Origin: Lates calcarifer
Taxonomy: Eukaryota; Chordata; Actinopteri; Centropomidae
Reading direction: 5' to 3'
Assembly (NCBI RefSeq): GCF_001640805.2
Contig: NC_066856.1
Span: 17,041,616-17,105,615 of the forward strand
DNA length: 64,000 nt
Position numbers and translations under genes: made by a program. Below, one piece after another: positions 1 to 13,963 of the stretch. Positions within the stretch are counted from its first letter, which is position 1; each line of letters begins with the position of its first letter. A model generated the notes under the pieces. It did not search any database and was not told the DNA's origin. It worked only from the letters and a program-made list of their open reading frames with translations.

Positions 1-306
1 CCACTCAAACTTCTCTCCTTCTAAGCTGTAATTATTTTTCCCTGTGTGATTTGCTGTTTTGTGTGCAAGAAAGGAAGGAGAGCTCTGCCGATACACATTT
101 TCAGTGTACAGTGCGCCGAGGGGAGCCCACGTTGTTTTCCTTTTTTTAATCAATCCGTTCGGTTGTAAGCCCACCCACTTATGAACTGGCTCTCTACCTA
201 AGGGGTCTGACTGGGAACTGGCGGGGACGCGGAGCTGACAGAAGCTGCCCAAAAGTCTACAAATTCATCTTCTCGGAAGCACATCTGCGTCGCGAGGGGA
301 GGCAAA
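1..306 (+). promoter_or_regulatory. dpp6: Promoter-proximal region and 5' leader of DPP6 first exon A
   Basis: This stretch directly precedes the start codon at 307. It has more CpG than the surrounding intron, for example around 110-130, 220-235 and 285-300. In the exon A frame there is a stop at 208-210 and no ATG between it and 307, so 307 is the first usable start in that frame. I see no convincing TATA box. The transcription start cannot be fixed from sequence, and the promoter may extend left of the window. The role is inferred from position. Confidence 0.45.
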
Positions 307-357
307 ATGAAGGAAAAGAGTCTGATTGAGACTGCAAAGATGCAGGGCAACGTATTG
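307..357 (+). CDS. dpp6: DPP6 alternative first coding exon A (short N-terminus, MKEK type)
   Basis: This exon holds 17 codons reading MKEKSLIETAKMQGNVL, then a strong donor GTAAGG at 358, ending in phase 0. The ATG has A at -3, a good start context. From memory, one mammalian DPP6 isoform has a short N-terminus of the form MKEK..ETAKMQGNV ahead of the shared ELVGSNPPQRNW segment, and this exon fits it. DPP6 is a type II single-pass membrane protein with an inactive serine-peptidase fold. It binds Kv4 channels and speeds gating and surface delivery. This exon would supply only the cytoplasmic tail; the membrane segment lies downstream, outside the window. It lies about 33.6 kb upstream of the DPP6-L exon, in the same orientation. 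Seen: ORF, donor and phase. Inferred: isoform identity. Which teleost paralogue (dpp6a or dpp6b) cannot be told. Confidence 0.75.
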
Positions 358-3300
358 GTAAGGTGGCTTTTGATTCGCACGTATTGCATGACGCCGATTG
401 AGTGATTTCGTTTCTTATTAAAATCTTTCAGAAGTACCCCGTTTCCTTTTCCCCACATGCGCTTTGACGCACGTCCGAAGCTTTGGAACGAAGCGTATAT
501 AACATTCACCTTTGGGATTTTGCATCTGTTCTAAGCCACTGGGGTGATTTCTGATAGTTCACGCCCTTTTTTGATTTCACGTGTCCTCCCCTTCTTGCAA
601 GTACAGTCGATCTAACGGAGTCAGAGAGGATATGAATCACAGTTAAATGAGTTGGAAAGTTTTTTGTCCTGTTTTTATGGGGCAGATCATAATGATTGCT
701 GCGTTTTGGCTTTGTCTCCCTTTGCCTCATGAGGCTTCTGAGGGCAGAGGTAACCTTTTGCCCAAGGAGGGTCCCATTAATATTTTACTGCATCTAAAGC
801 TGTGAGGTGCAGGATATATTACCCTGGCTGTCCTGCTGGGAGCTGCAGGCAGCTATATGGACCTATATGAGGGGAGTGAATAGCCTACTAAATGTCCTTA
901 GGGACTCTTTGAAATATTAAGGGCCAATACCATGGCTCTTTAAGGCTTTTGATCCTTTAAATGGTTGATTTCAGACATATTATAGCTCATTGTGTATTAA
1001 CACATTATTTCATGCCTTTAGGCCCTCTGCTGATGTTATCCTAACTTGTGTGAATCACTGATTTTCTGATCAGATCAACTTTATTCCTGGGCAGCTTAGT
1101 TTGATGTTAATTCTTCGATTGGCCCAATGATTTGCTTTATTTATAGCTGAATAAGCCGTGCTCTGCCAACACTCAAGGCCATTTTGGAAGATGTGGGACA
1201 CAGCTGTGTGGAGTCAGGCTTTTCTAAACGGTTCCCTCACTGAAGATGGTCTTTTCCTCTCCATGGCCTTATTTTGTGTGAAGACGTGCAGAGTGTGTTT
1301 ATCTCTTTTATTCCTTGCATAATGAAAAGTAAACATGGGTGTTTATCATTAGGATTTTTGTCAGTTTTCGAATAAGTAAGTCATGCGCTGAGTGAGATAT
1401 AATGTGAATATTTTCATTTTTAGCTGGCATTTATGCAACAGTCCTGTTTACATTTTACTAAGTTTTGGATGTGTGTGTGGATTTGGAGCCTGAGGCAGTC
1501 AGTGAAACCATCGTTGAGGATATGATATTCATCATGGACTTACTTTCCCAGAAAGTGAAACTATTAGACCAATCGTTCTTCTGAAAATGGAACAAAAATT
1601 TTGATTTTTCCAACCTGTTCCTCTTAGAATTCAGTGCAACAGTCCTGTAGGAATGCAGTGAGCATGCAGTGAAAATGCACCTGGTAAAAAAAGACCCTCC
1701 ATAATGGCTCAGTCTGCTGCCAGATATCTTGACATTTGTTAGTCCATTTAGGCCCCCTCAGTGAGATCTACAACCTGTCAGATCAGTTTACTGACTAAAT
1801 TCTGCAGGAAGTAAACGTGTTTAGTCCAGAACCCAACCAGGCCTTGTTGTAGCTCCCTGAGGTCTGCTGAAGTCCCAGAAGCACTTTCTCGGCTTTCATT
1901 TTGTGTATTTGGACATTAATTGTTTCCGCTGTCTTATTGATGTATTTATATGCTGGCATCCCTACATTCACTGTTTGATTTACCCAATCAGCTGTAAAAT
2001 TACATTACACTGTATGATTTAGCAGGTGGCAACATAGAAAGTACATGACAGCAAAGCCAACAGTATACTTTGGCTTCAACATGACAGGTTTATTGCACCG
2101 AGTGATTGCTTCCTGCACAATAAGCTCATACTCATGGGATGGAGACTAACTGCAGTGTCTCAGTGGGAAGTCCTCTCAATAACAGGGAGAAATCTGCACA
2201 GCGTGATTTCTGACCACCAAACATGACGGTTGGACATTGTTGTTGTCTGCTGGGGATTCTGTCTGCAAGTAAAACAGGTAGTACTCAAAAATGGGCCAAA
2301 ACAGCCTCAAGGTGTTGTGCCTGCACAGGAAATTGCAGCTAATCAAGTCTGCATTCAGATGCCTAAGGGGTAATGACAGCAAAGATGTTACCATGGGATA
2401 CATGGGCTATTATCTCACCCATTCAGTTGCGGTATGGTGAGGGGAGCGCTGTGTGCTTGATGTCTGCAGATATATGAGCCTCTGGCACAAGTGTGAGACC
2501 ATTCTGAAACAGTACCAACACTTGTTTTCCAGTTCTTTCACTCTGTTTGTGTCTAATTGTTCTCTGACACGGCAAACATCTCCCTTCAAGGGCACAGACA
2601 GCGGTGTTGTTGAACAACTAATGATTTGTTTCTCTGGGCTGGATTGGGAAAAATATATTATGAACTGAGAGATTTATCTCTGTAAAAGAGAAGAGACATT
2701 GAAAAGGCTAACCAGGGAGGGTCTTGTTGTCATGGTTATTATATTTAAAACTGTTTTGAGTTCTCAGTTGGAGTAAACATTGGCGCTCCTCCAGTGATGG
2801 CTTCTATTGTCTCATTAACTTCAAAGTCTGTGTGGCTGCATGGCACAAGGATTCAATTTAAGCTGCCTTTACTTTAGAAGTATTATAAGGTCATTGTTGA
2901 GTTTTTAGGTTTTGGATTGTTTTTCTTACTACACTTTTGAATATTTAAGCAAATATTTGTAAAATTTGATAAATGACTGAAGTCACATGTTGTAAAAGTA
3001 AAGTAAATCACTATTACAGATAGATACAGTTAGATACTGTACATCATCCTAGAATCTCCAATAAGATAACTTTTATGCTACAGTTTAATCCTATTGATTA
3101 TATTAAGATTACAGCCCAAACAGTACTGGATTTTTGAGACCTATCATTACATACCTAACATCAGCATTAACAACTGTTAACTTACCAGTCTAGAAGAAAT
3201 TAGCTTACACTTAGTTTGGTATTTCTGGACTGCAATTCGATGTTGCGTATCGGCCAGCTAATATAGATATATTAGGAATAAACTAATATTGCCCCTGGAT

Positions 3301-3524
3301 GATTTATTGGCTCTAATTGGGATTACTACTACTGTATAAGTATTTCGTTTCTACCATAACATCAGTGTCATGTTGTAACATTTCAGTGAATTTTAGCCAC
3401 TCTTGTGTTACTTGATGCAAAATCATTGTTCCAATATTGATAGGGCTGAGTGTAATTTGAAAATTGACAATATTTGTGTTTATGCGTTTCAGCACTGATG
3501 CCAAACATTTTTCAAAAACTTGGT

Positions 3525-3790
3525 GCAGCAGGTCCCAACCAGGGGTCAGGGAGATAAATCTAAGGGCGCAAGACAAGTTATTTATTTTCTTCTAATGTTT
3601 CCAGTTTTACTTTACTTTTTTTTAAACTTTTTCTTTTACTTCAAGCATTTAAAACTAAAGTAAAGAAAAAGACCACTTTTTGGTTCAGCTAGTCACAATC
3701 AGTAGACATACTGTATGCACCCAGTGATGAGTAGACGTTTCTGTGTTTAAGGGGTCATAAGCTAAAAAGGTTGGGAACCACTGCCTCAGT
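3525..3790. repeat. Interspersed fish repeat fragment with GGTTCCCAACC-type ends
   Basis: At 3530-3570 the text 'tcccaaccaggggtcagggagataaatctaagg' resembles the segment at 37150-37205, 'ttcccagcagggtctggcc' then 'gataaatctgaggggtcatg'. The right side at 3749-3782 reads 'ggggtcataagctaaaaagg' then 'ttgggaaccactg', the reverse complement of the usual CAGTGGTTCCCAACC start of such elements. I know this as a common teleost repeat but do not name its class. Edges are approximate. Confidence 0.5.
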
Positions 3791-4714
3791 GAAATGCAGT
3801 GAAATTTAATGTTTTATTCAGTATGATAAATCTTGGTCTCCTGCCATGCTTAATCTTCAAACGTGACAACAATATAGAGTCATATTGTCAGTGTGATTCC
3901 ACTAAAACTCAATATAATCAATTACATTGACTGGGCAATATTGAATTTTTGCTCAGGTCCATAAAAAAAACCTCTTAAAACTCACAAAAGAGATGGTCAG
4001 AAAGCTATGATCGAGTCGATCGTTCCTAGATGTTGAATAGTTGACATTTAAAAGATAAGGTTACTCCACCAGACAACAGTGATAAGCTGCATGTACCAAC
4101 TGTCACCCTTATTGAAGATTAGCTTAATTTGCTGCCTGTTAAGTTTACCCCTGAGAACAGGCTAGAAACAGATGTGGTCCTGTTTACCTACTGCTTCTGT
4201 TTTCTATGTAAAACAGCTGTTACTGATACTGTATAACAACTGCTTCAGGCAGATGAGTGCATTTTGATGGAGGACCACCCTGCGTGATTTGGTGCTCCAC
4301 TATACAGTTAACGCCTTTTCAATACAAACTTCATGGCCCCGGGCCAACATGTAGGTGTTGTGTCAATAGCTCACTTCACTTGTTTTCATGCCTGGCCATT
4401 TCAAACCACGTGAAGAAGAAGTGAAATCACAGCGCTGTTTGTCCACCTCCGCATGCATGCTGCTTTATTGATTGCTGTGCAATCCCTGCTGTACCCTGCA
4501 CCGTGATTTTCCAGACATCTGGTATCTGTGCACCTGTTACCCACTGTCTTGTAGTGAGTGAGTCAGCATTACCATTGTAGCTCTTTTGACATTGTTATCG
4601 CTGCATTCTGGGGTTTTCAAAAACATCAAACAGGGCCTGAAATAAGGTGTTAGACATTATAGTAGAGGCACTCTGAACAGCACTGAGATGGAGAGAAGAG
4701 CTGTAAATAGCTGC

Positions 4715-4830
4715 TAAATTGTTTTCATTGTCAAATATTGACTATTTTTTCAATTAATGGATTAACTGTCTGTAAATTGTTAAAAGATAGTGAAAATATT
4801 TATCACCAGTTGTCAGGTGCCATCCTAAGT
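4715..4830. repeat. Degenerate copy of an ATTAATCGATTAAT-type fish repeat
   Basis: The segment around 4740-4810 ('caattaatggattaactg', 'gatagtgaaaatatttatc') resembles the terminal part of the family seen more fully at 13490-13790, 32815-32900 and 55940-56060. It is strongly diverged and truncated. Confidence 0.4.
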
Positions 4831-5934
4831 TGAAAACCCAAAGTGATATAAAACAACATAAAGCAACAAAAACTTTTTACCACTGTGTATCTCACTCTAC
4901 ACTCTATTAGTCATCATGCTTTTATTGTTCATAAAATTAAGGCAAATTCAACACAAACAAAATGCTGTCACAAACCTTTTGCAAAGTGGGTACTCATATT
5001 TTGATACTGTCTGTGAGGCTGTCTCTCAGTGAGCTCGCCCTTCATGGTGTCTCTGCATACTTGTGGGATATTTATGTTCTTGATTGGGGTCAGCTTTTTG
5101 CAAAATCAGAAATGCGGGAGTCTGGGACTGAGGGACTTGATTTATACTGACCTTTTATGCAGGCCACAGTTTTTCAGTGCACAACAGCAGCATTTCATTA
5201 GGCCACATTGGAATCCATCATACTGAGCGTTTCCCCTTTGGCTACATTTGTTTGTCGAGCAATCAAGTGAGGCTGGCAGATGGTAAAGTTATCAGCTTTT
5301 GCAGCGTAAGAGCTGAAATCCAATGACAAGGGTAGTTAGTTGGATTTTAGTTTGTCTCATGTGAAGCCATCTTGTCAAACAGACTTTTTGTTTTCAATTA
5401 TTTACCTGTTTGTTGATGTGTTTGTGAGTTTATAGAAGAGTTTTAAAAAAAAGCACAAAATAACTATAATTGGGAGCTGATGGAGTGGCTGATCAATACC
5501 AGTAATTTAAAGATCTCTTTGTCTGACGTTGAAATGTCAAACTTTCAGAGCTCACCCCAGAGCCTGTACTCAGTTTCAGAACAAAATCACTCATTGTGCT
5601 TTCACTGTGACCCACATAACAACTTATTAAAAGTGAACAGCATTCCAACACATTCAGTTCTCAAACCAAATCTTGAACATTTCTAACTTTGAAAACATGA
5701 CTTGATTATATCTGTGTATCAAAAGGAAAGGAAGCATTTCTCGTCATTTGGCTTGGCAACTATATATTTTTCATGTCAGTAATTACCTTAGCCTCAGATT
5801 TTCCCACAGTACTCTTTTACTGTTTTACTTTAACTACTTGGATCAGTTGCACCTATTTTCCAAGCAAAGTAAGTGTATGTTTTTATCATATGCAATGTTA
5901 TTAACGATGAATTAAAGCAACTTTATCATGGCAA

Positions 5935-6195
5935 ATGGACAACAGCCATTAGCTAAGCTAAGTTTGCTAGCTACTGCTGTCTCAGTTTTAAACTCCGTCA
6001 AACTCTAGAAAACACACTACCACTCTCACATCTCTCTGGTAAATAAAAGGCTGTGACTAGACAGAGTCAGGCTAACCTTTTCACCCTACAGGTGAAACAT
6101 TACATTAGTTTAGTCTTTATGCTAAACTAATGTAATGCTGGCTATAGGTTAACAGAGAGGTAACTTTGGCAAGAAAGTAAATAAACACACCTACA
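5935..6195. repeat. Interspersed repeat with TTTATGCTAAGCTAA core
   Basis: The segment contains 'gctaagctaagtttgctag' near 5951, 'agtctttatgctaaact' near 6113 and 'ggcaagaaagtaaataa' near 6168. These follow, in order, a repeat that from memory is abundant in percomorph genomes (CTTTATGCTAAGCTAA ... GGCAAGAAAGCGAATAAG). It includes a 16-bp inverted repeat at 6098-6137. Class not determined. Confidence 0.5.
6098..6137. repeat. Perfect 16-bp inverted repeat, 8-nt loop
   Basis: The left arm at 6098-6113 (cattacattagtttag) is the exact reverse complement of the right arm at 6122-6137 (ctaaactaatgtaatg). The 8-nt spacer is tctttatg. It lies inside an interspersed repeat, which is its likely origin. 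Confidence 0.85.
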
Positions 6196-8849
6196 GTGCA
6201 ATATTATTTCATTTCCACATCTTATGAATTCAGTTAAGTTTTTTGTGAGCATTTATTCCTCAATTAAAGGCAGTGATACATTCACAAGTGTTTCATCCTG
6301 CCTTTAACAGCTGCTAACTATAAATCATTTTGTTATTTTGGGTTTGCCTGACATGATTTGTTTCAGTTGCTTTTACACCCTGCCAATAGTAACATGCCAG
6401 AGAAAACAATGAGTAATTGTATTGTTTTGGCTTGAAATTACAGCCATTCAAAGACTGTTGTTGGCAATCAAACCCATATTAGTAGAAACCCAGTATACTG
6501 TACTTAACTGTTATTGTTGCTCTATTTCTTTTACTCACACCAAGGAGATAATTGAATTTCTGGAATCTGCTACAGTGGAATCACACTGTGTGCTGTGTTT
6601 TGTTTTTAAACTGCCTCATGCAGGAAATGCCCTACATCAACTCCTTGAAATATTCGGAGGCATCTTCCCTCCTTGTGCATACAGTATCTGTCGTCTCTCT
6701 CTGTTGCACCCTCTTGCCAGCCCTGAGCAATCAATCACCACTTAGCCAGGCTTACACCATGCTGAGTGCTCTTGCGAAATAATGAGTATACAGTAGCTGA
6801 ATATTTCATACAGCCCGCCCCATCCATCCCTGCATTGTTTGCATCTTGAGATTGAGGACCCGTGCGAGTTAAGGTCTGATTGCTCCGATGTTCGTCTTTT
6901 ATGAGGAGATACAGTAATTGGGGCTTGTTTAAGTAGCCCTGTTGATGTCTTTATTCTCTGTTTAGGTGTAGCTATTTATTATAGTGACACTGAGATAGTC
7001 CCAGTGTGCTCAGTTAGCACTTAATATGCAATTTATGAGTGAAACATACTCTTTTCATGTCGTACATTGATGAGGTAAAACACAGAGTTGTGAAGGAGGA
7101 AGTGGACACATAAAGTAGTTGGAATTGGAGAAGTATTCTCAAGGACCATACCAGTGGTTTCCATTGGTTCAGTATACTCATTACGTCACTGTTGGCCATG
7201 TCCCAAAGAGTACAATTGAATTTTAGATATATGTCCTACCTTGGAATCATTTATCATCACAATGCTCACCCAAATTTTGGCTTCTTGTGGTCTTGAATAA
7301 AAATGGTAATATGACTGAAATCTAACATAATATCCATTTCTTCACCTGACTAGACAAATGTACCACTAACTAGGCTGTCACTGGTCCTTTAAACGAAAAG
7401 TTAACATTCATGATCCACTTCTGCAGAATGTCGTGAAAAACAAAATGTAAATTTGTCCATTTGTCATATTAAAAGAATTGCTGTTGTCTGAGTATATACC
7501 AGTTTAAGTTTTCCAAACAGTGCCTTCTTTCAGCTATTACCACATAACCTTGACAAAAATAAAGGTGAAGGAAAACATTCAGGGTGATGGATTACCCATC
7601 TCAACCAAGTTTCAAGTTTCTGCAAGTTGATTTTCATAAAGTGCACTGAAATTAATGGAAACTGCCTGCAAGGAAGAAAATTAATCTAAAAGCACATGGT
7701 ATAATTTGGAAAGTGGACAGCGATAACTGTATATGCAATTTGCAGTTAATGGGGTAAATCATCCAAAACTACCAGTATGCTTCTTTAAGCTTGAACACAG
7801 TTGAAATGTGGATTGTGCAACTCAGTATCAGGACAATATAAGGCAGTATTTTGTGCTTTCAGGCTGGTGTAGTGATTTTGGGTTCTGGAAGTGTTCTGAC
7901 AGGTATTTGGATGAGCAGACTTTGCGTAATAAATGCAGTACATTGTGATTAGAGACTAATTTAGCAGCCTGTTGTATGATGCCAGAAGTTGGATCTGTAT
8001 ATACAGTATATGTGAATATACATTATATAATCATAAGTCATAAACTCCTCCGTTTCTCTCACTGCAATTATCTCAAACTACAATAAGAAGTAGTTTCTCA
8101 GGATTATGAAAACAAAAGATGATAGTCTTTTAGTCTCATGAAGGCCTCTTTCCTCCCCTTGAAGACGAACTCTGCCTTTGTGCTCGGCATTAATGATGAT
8201 TTCCCTCAGTAGCACTCGTTAGGACTCTGACATGATAAGCTGGTTTCCACCACTTACTCATGGCACTGAGCGTAATTGCATTTCACAGGCAGACTGTGTG
8301 CACGGAATGAGAAAGCAGACGACTCAACGACTCAATTTGTCTGAAATCAGTACATCTCACTGCATCACTACAGTGTTTATCATGTTGTGTGTATGTATAG
8401 ATGTTGTAGATATTTATAGCTGCCGATACATTCTGTAGATAGGGTAGGTAAAATGAGGAGAGATGCCGAAGGGCTCTGTCCTTTAATGAAGTGATAGTGT
8501 GTGAAAGAAGGTAAACATGAGGGGAGTTTAGGTGAATGATAGAGAGAGGCAGACAGACTGACAGACAGGGGGGCAGATGGAGAGGAAAAAATAAAGGTTT
8601 GATGCCAAGTTTTTGACTTTCAAATTGGGACCACACAGTCCAACATGATGAGAGAGTTTGGAAACCTATTACAAATTAAGCTGTGGACAACAATTTGGCC
8701 AAAATTCTGACTAGATTAGCCACATTCTGTCAGACTGGGCAAATAAACATCTTTTTCGCTCGGACTAGAAAAACAACAGCAAAAGGTAGCAGGACTGGCA
8801 AGTTTGCAATGGTGTCTGCAAGGCACAGACAAAACACAGTGGCAGTGAT

Positions 8850-9080
8850 GGAAAGGAAGAAAGTAAATACTTTATCCTTCTACGTCACTACATTTCAGAG
8901 AGAAATATTTAACTTTTACTCCACTTCATTTATTTGTCAGATGGAGTTAGCTTAACCTCAAACCAGTTACATTATTAAAATGCTGCTTAATGCATCACTT
9001 GGCCTGGGTGATATTTGAACTCAGAATCCTCATACAGTATATTATTATGAACGATAATAGTATATATATGTTATATAATT
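8850..9080. repeat. Fish repeat with CTACATTTCAGAGGGAAATA core
   Basis: At 8885-8945 the text 'cactacatttcagagagaaa' then 'tttaacttttactccacttc' matches the familiar fish repeat whose other end, opposite orientation, is seen at 37500-37545 ('tttccctctgaaatatagtg'). It continues through 'attaaaatgctgcttaatgc' near 8972. The copy is diverged; its right edge is uncertain. Confidence 0.5.
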
Positions 9081-12000
9081 TATGATGAAAGAAAGTATTG
9101 GATAACATTAACATGTTGGATGTGAACATATGACTATTTACTTTTACTATTATTGTGCATATACCAGTTTTAAAAGATTCAAAGCTGTTCTGAATTTGAG
9201 GCTGTTACGTGCTTTTGTGCTGTATGAGTTTCTGTTGTAGAAGCTTTATGATCCGCCTATAGGACCATTTTCTCTCCTCCTTTTGCCATCAGGCAACCTA
9301 TGATTAATCTGTGCCATTTGAGTCTTGGCAGAGGAAGTTGGGGAAACTGCCGGCTAGAATTCTGGGTAATGATGTACAACTCGCTCTAACAGGATTCTTA
9401 GCTCTCCTCTCTGGTCTCTGTGCAGCAGGGAGGGCTTTGTGCATGGTTGTACACAGCAAATTCAATTAGCCTTTTTTTCTAGTCCTCTCTCAGAGTCTTG
9501 TCCATCCTGTAAGTAAGCAGCTTCTGTTACAACTGTGACATCAGACAGATGTCCGGCCTCCACGTTCTGCACTGTTGCTGTACTCCCTGTTGTGTGGCAG
9601 AGGTGCCATAGGCAGTTTCCTGGTTAGAGTGGCTGTCTAATGAGATCATTAAAGCTAGCCAGACAGAAAATGAAAAAGCACCTGTTGTAGAGGGGAATGT
9701 TGTGTATTCCCTGAACATTAGAGGAATATTACCTTGTGGTGCACTGGGAGAACGTTCTGCTCTGCTAAATTAACTTTTGTGCATCCATGCCTTGTGTGGC
9801 TGATGTATTATTAATTATGATATGGATGTGAGGGATTCATTTGAATTAATTGGAGGCCTCTTGAATGCCTCACGGTCTGCCATTTTCTCAACACATTAGA
9901 TGTGTAACACTAAGGGCACAATCATGCCATGCATATTTGAAGCAGGTTTTGTTTTCTCAAGCTCTTGAGAATTTGAGTTTTATTTCTTCAGACAACAAAA
10001 ACACAAAAGGATCCAGCCTTCTTTCCAAGTGGTGTGCTTCATTAGGAGCGAGAACATAATCCCACAACAACAACAATAAAAGGCCTCAAAATGTAATGTT
10101 TGACGGGTATAAGCAGACAAACATTTTGCATCTGATAGCCGACAGTCGCTGGTGTAATGAGGAGTCAAGATGAGGTGAAATGCCTCTTCAGTGTTGGCAG
10201 ATGCATTTCTTTGACATCTCCTGCTGCCAGATCCTGTAACTTTGCAGGGTTGATGCTGGGGTTATCAGAACTCTGGGACATAAGCAGCTACTCTGAGTCA
10301 TGCTAGTTTGGTTTATAGGGCCTGCTTGATTTGAAGTTGTACAGCAAGTAAACACAATACAAACTGTCAATTTGTAAGCTGATTTAACACCAGCTCTTCA
10401 ACTGTTGGTATTTTGTAATAAGGAATAATAATCAATACCTCTTAGATGCATTGCTCATATGAGCTAGTGATAAACAGTAGTTGGAGTTATTGCAGCGTTC
10501 TCTGATAGTTCCTATACACCCACCTACAACAGTTGAAATATTATGTTTCTGCTCAGCTACAGTAGTAGTCTTGTGTCTAGTGTCTCATACAGGCAGCTCA
10601 GTGAAGCTGAATTAATAGATTACAGTAGCATCCCAGGCACACTTGCCAGTTCCCACTGATTGGGCAGATGCTCACTGGCAGGTATCCACCCCAGCAGTAC
10701 AGTATGGTCTCAGTGGCACACTGGTGTGTCTTTACGCACATTCGTATACACACCGACCTATTAAAACAGGTCCTGCAGAGCAAGAAGAAAGATTTACACT
10801 GGCTGCATTAAGGCAGGGCGGGATGTCAACGTTTCTGTACCTGATGTCAAGAATCAGCTTTGGCTTGTGGCAGTATGTTTCGTGAAAGCTTCCCCCACCT
10901 TAAGTCAAGCTTTAAGGGTGGCCATTGAGTTATTTCTTTCCTCAAATGAGAAGAGGTGCTCTTTTTCTTGACCCCCACTATGGGGTTTGCTTTGGAAAAT
11001 GGTCAAATGAATATTCCTTCAGCAGATCCAACTTGATCCCCCAGGCTGCTTGGTACATTAGTGCACCAATGTCACACTTTAAAAGGACATTTGGTATTGC
11101 TGTTAGGAATTCAGTAATAATGTAAAATAATAAAAATATTTTTTCAGTGATTAATGAATCATCAGTGATTCTGATGAGCCAGTTTTTAAAGCTAATTTAA
11201 CAGATACTTTTATCCACTTGGGAGCAGCATAACAAGCTGTAAAAATAATGTTTTATTACTGCATTAAAAGAGTAATCCAGCACTTTATCAGTACACTCCT
11301 ATAACAATGTGGAGGTTTTTTTCAAGTATCCAAAATCGATGTGGCAGAGTCACAGATGCTGTCTTTTTTAGCTGCAGAGTGCTCCATTATGTTCACCAGT
11401 CACCAATTTTGGCTATTTGGTGCTGGGCAAGTTGAATACAGGAGGTTTTTAGAAGTAGATTGTTGATAGATAGTTGTTGGGTGTTGTGATTATAGGGAAA
11501 AGTGGATCTTTTGAATCTGTCTTTAAAAAATAATTTAATTATAGTGATAAATTTCTTAAATTATTTTTATATTGATTTAAGACCACAGAGTCCAGCTCCA
11601 GTCTGCATTTGCTGTGTAAAAAAATGTCTCAGCGACTCTCGTTTGTGTCACTGTCCATCTTTCCTCAGTGATTATAAACTAAAGCTGGCCTCTGCAGTGA
11701 TTTTGTCAGTGTGTATTGATTGTAAGGAAAATACCTAGAGTCTGACATGGCCAATTTGTCATGAACAGTAGAGGCACACACCCAGTGCCACTATACAGGT
11801 CTAATTCATCACAGCGTATTGACTCGACTCAGCTTCTTCCTGATCATCAATTATAATCTTTGGTAAAGGTATCAACACTGTTCTCAGAAGATTCTTTTGT
11901 GTTTATCACAGATGGTATGAGAGTAGTTAGAGCTTCTAGGTATTGACTGAACTAGACATTCAGCTTTTAGGAGAGACTGTTAGTAGTATTGGGCTTCTGC

Positions 12001-13238
12001 AGGCATGTACCACATCACACCCTGAATGATCTCTCTTAACCCTATAAACACACCTTCCAATATTCCACATTGACCCTTTGGCACTCTTCTTTCAATGACA
12101 TCTTCCTCAGCGTGTACGTCTCCTCTACAAACCCATGGCATTTGATTTTTCCCGGCGAGCAGGAGAGAAAAATCTCTCGAGTAGACTGATAGATTTGGGC
12201 CATAATGAGAAGGCTCTGACTCACAGGCTGACAGGTGAGAGCATATCTCAGCGCCCCCTGGAGCCACAGAAAGGTCAACGTGCCTCTTAATCAAACATCA
12301 GGCAGGCCGGGGCCCACTGTCAGCTGGACGTTGCTGCTCGCTCCCTGCTGAGTTTAAAGTTCACTCCCATCTGCTCCATGAAACTTACCCCAAGCAACAA
12401 AATGGCAGCCGTTATGCTCGCATAAAGCTGTCGTGAGGTAGATTTGATAGCCGTTTATAGTGGTGCCTGGTGATGAAGAGGCTCTATGTTCTGAAAATGA
12501 GCCCATCTCAGCTACATGGGATAGTGCATGTCGATGAAGTATTCACACTCAAGGAGGTTTGCTTTTGCTTGGGAGATGCAGCCTCTGCAGCTCCTCCCTT
12601 TATTCTGAACCCTTAAGAGGATATTTTTATGATGGGTATAATTTTTGTAGATAAAAAAGCTTTTGGTTGCTTTCTTTTTCTCAGCCAGGCATCAGAACAT
12701 GTTCAATAAAAGAGTTGTTTCATTTTTCAATATTTCTAAGCACCAGAGTCTAAAATGTTCAAAGTTTTACCCATGACAGTGTAATATGCGGCCCTAAACT
12801 AAATAGCCGCAACCTCTAAAGTGTCTCTTTGAAAATCAAACCTGAGATGCCTGCCTTGGAAGTATCTCAACAGCCTCCACTGAACACATGGAACTCATTA
12901 CTCATTTGTCTTTTGACATATTCTTCTCTGCCAGAGTGAACACTCCTCAAAGAGATTTTTGAAAATGAGTTCACTCTAGTTTCTAGCCTTCTCAGATAGT
13001 GCGTTTAATATAAAGACAAGTCGTTCATCTACAAAGCCTTGGCCAGGAGGAATGATACATTACTATGAGGCCTAATCAAGTTTGGTAGTGGCTCATTGGT
13101 CCTCTGTGGGCTGCAGCACACTCAAGCACCACTATTTTCCGAAGGCAAATTGGTCGTGGGGATGATGTCCCTCTAATGATTGTTTCTAATGTAAAGCTAA
13201 TGTACTGGTGATCAAAGCTTGCCTCTGGAATTTAAATA

Positions 13239-13247
13239 GTGTGTGTG

Positions 13248-13288
<41 letters not shown>
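13239..13288. repeat. (TG)n microsatellite
   Basis: Dinucleotide TG run, interrupted once by 'agg' at 13248-13250 and uninterrupted from 13251 to 13286. Confidence 0.97.
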
Positions 13289-13293
<5 letters not shown>

Positions 13294-13489
13294 GCGGTGG
13301 AGAGGAAGAAGATAATTGCCTCTCAAAAAGTTTACACGAAAGTAATTAGGAGGAAAAGTTAAAAATGCATAGATGTGTGGAATATAAGCATTGGTGTTCA
13401 CAATGAGTGTGTAGTGGAAAAAACAAGCTTTTAATGCTCGAGTCTCTCTCTGTACCACTTACTGCTGCTGCTACTGCTGGTTATCATTA

Positions 13490-13790
13490 TTGATTATTAT
13501 ATAGATTGCTTTTTAGAGTAATTGATTAATCATTTAGTCTAAAAAAATGTTCATCACAGTCTTTGAAGTGCCCAAGGTGAAGCCTTTAAATATCTTGTTT
13601 GGTCCAGTACCCAAACATTTTCAGTTTACAATGATAAAAAGGGTTGACATTTTTAGTTTCCTTATCCTTTATTGTAAGCATATAAACATGTACTCATTCA
13701 CATTTTATTTTTCAGAAATTTTCTGTAAACTTTGGCAGTTAAATGGAAACATAACTTATGTGTGTTTGTGTGTGTCTTTCTGAGTCAAAG
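13490..13790. repeat. Interspersed fish repeat, AATTGATTAATCATTTAGTC type
   Basis: The copy begins with 'taattgattaatcatttagt' near 13520. It continues with 'cccaaggtgaagcctttaaa' near 13570 and 'ttttcagtttacaatgataa' near 13619. From memory this is the order of a well-known teleost element (ATTAATCG... / CCCAAGGTGACGTCTTCAAA / TTCAGTTTACTATCATA). It is non-coding and diverged. Partial copies of the same family occur at about 4715, 32815 and 55940. Confidence 0.55.
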
Positions 13791-13925
13791 TCGAAGTGAC
13801 CAGTGCCAGGGACAGCAGCCATATTTCTCAGCTGGCACTCTGGCTGCAGTGAAATGAGTCAATGCCAAGTCTTGCCCTCTCTCTCTCTCTGTGTCTGTCT
13901 CTCACTCTTGTCCTCATCTTGACCA

Positions 13926-13929
<4 letters not shown>

Positions 13930-13958
<29 letters not shown>
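13930..13958. repeat. (CT)n microsatellite
   Basis: Uninterrupted CT run of about 14 units. A shorter CT tract precedes it at 13877-13891. Confidence 0.95.
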
Positions 13959-13963
<5 letters not shown>
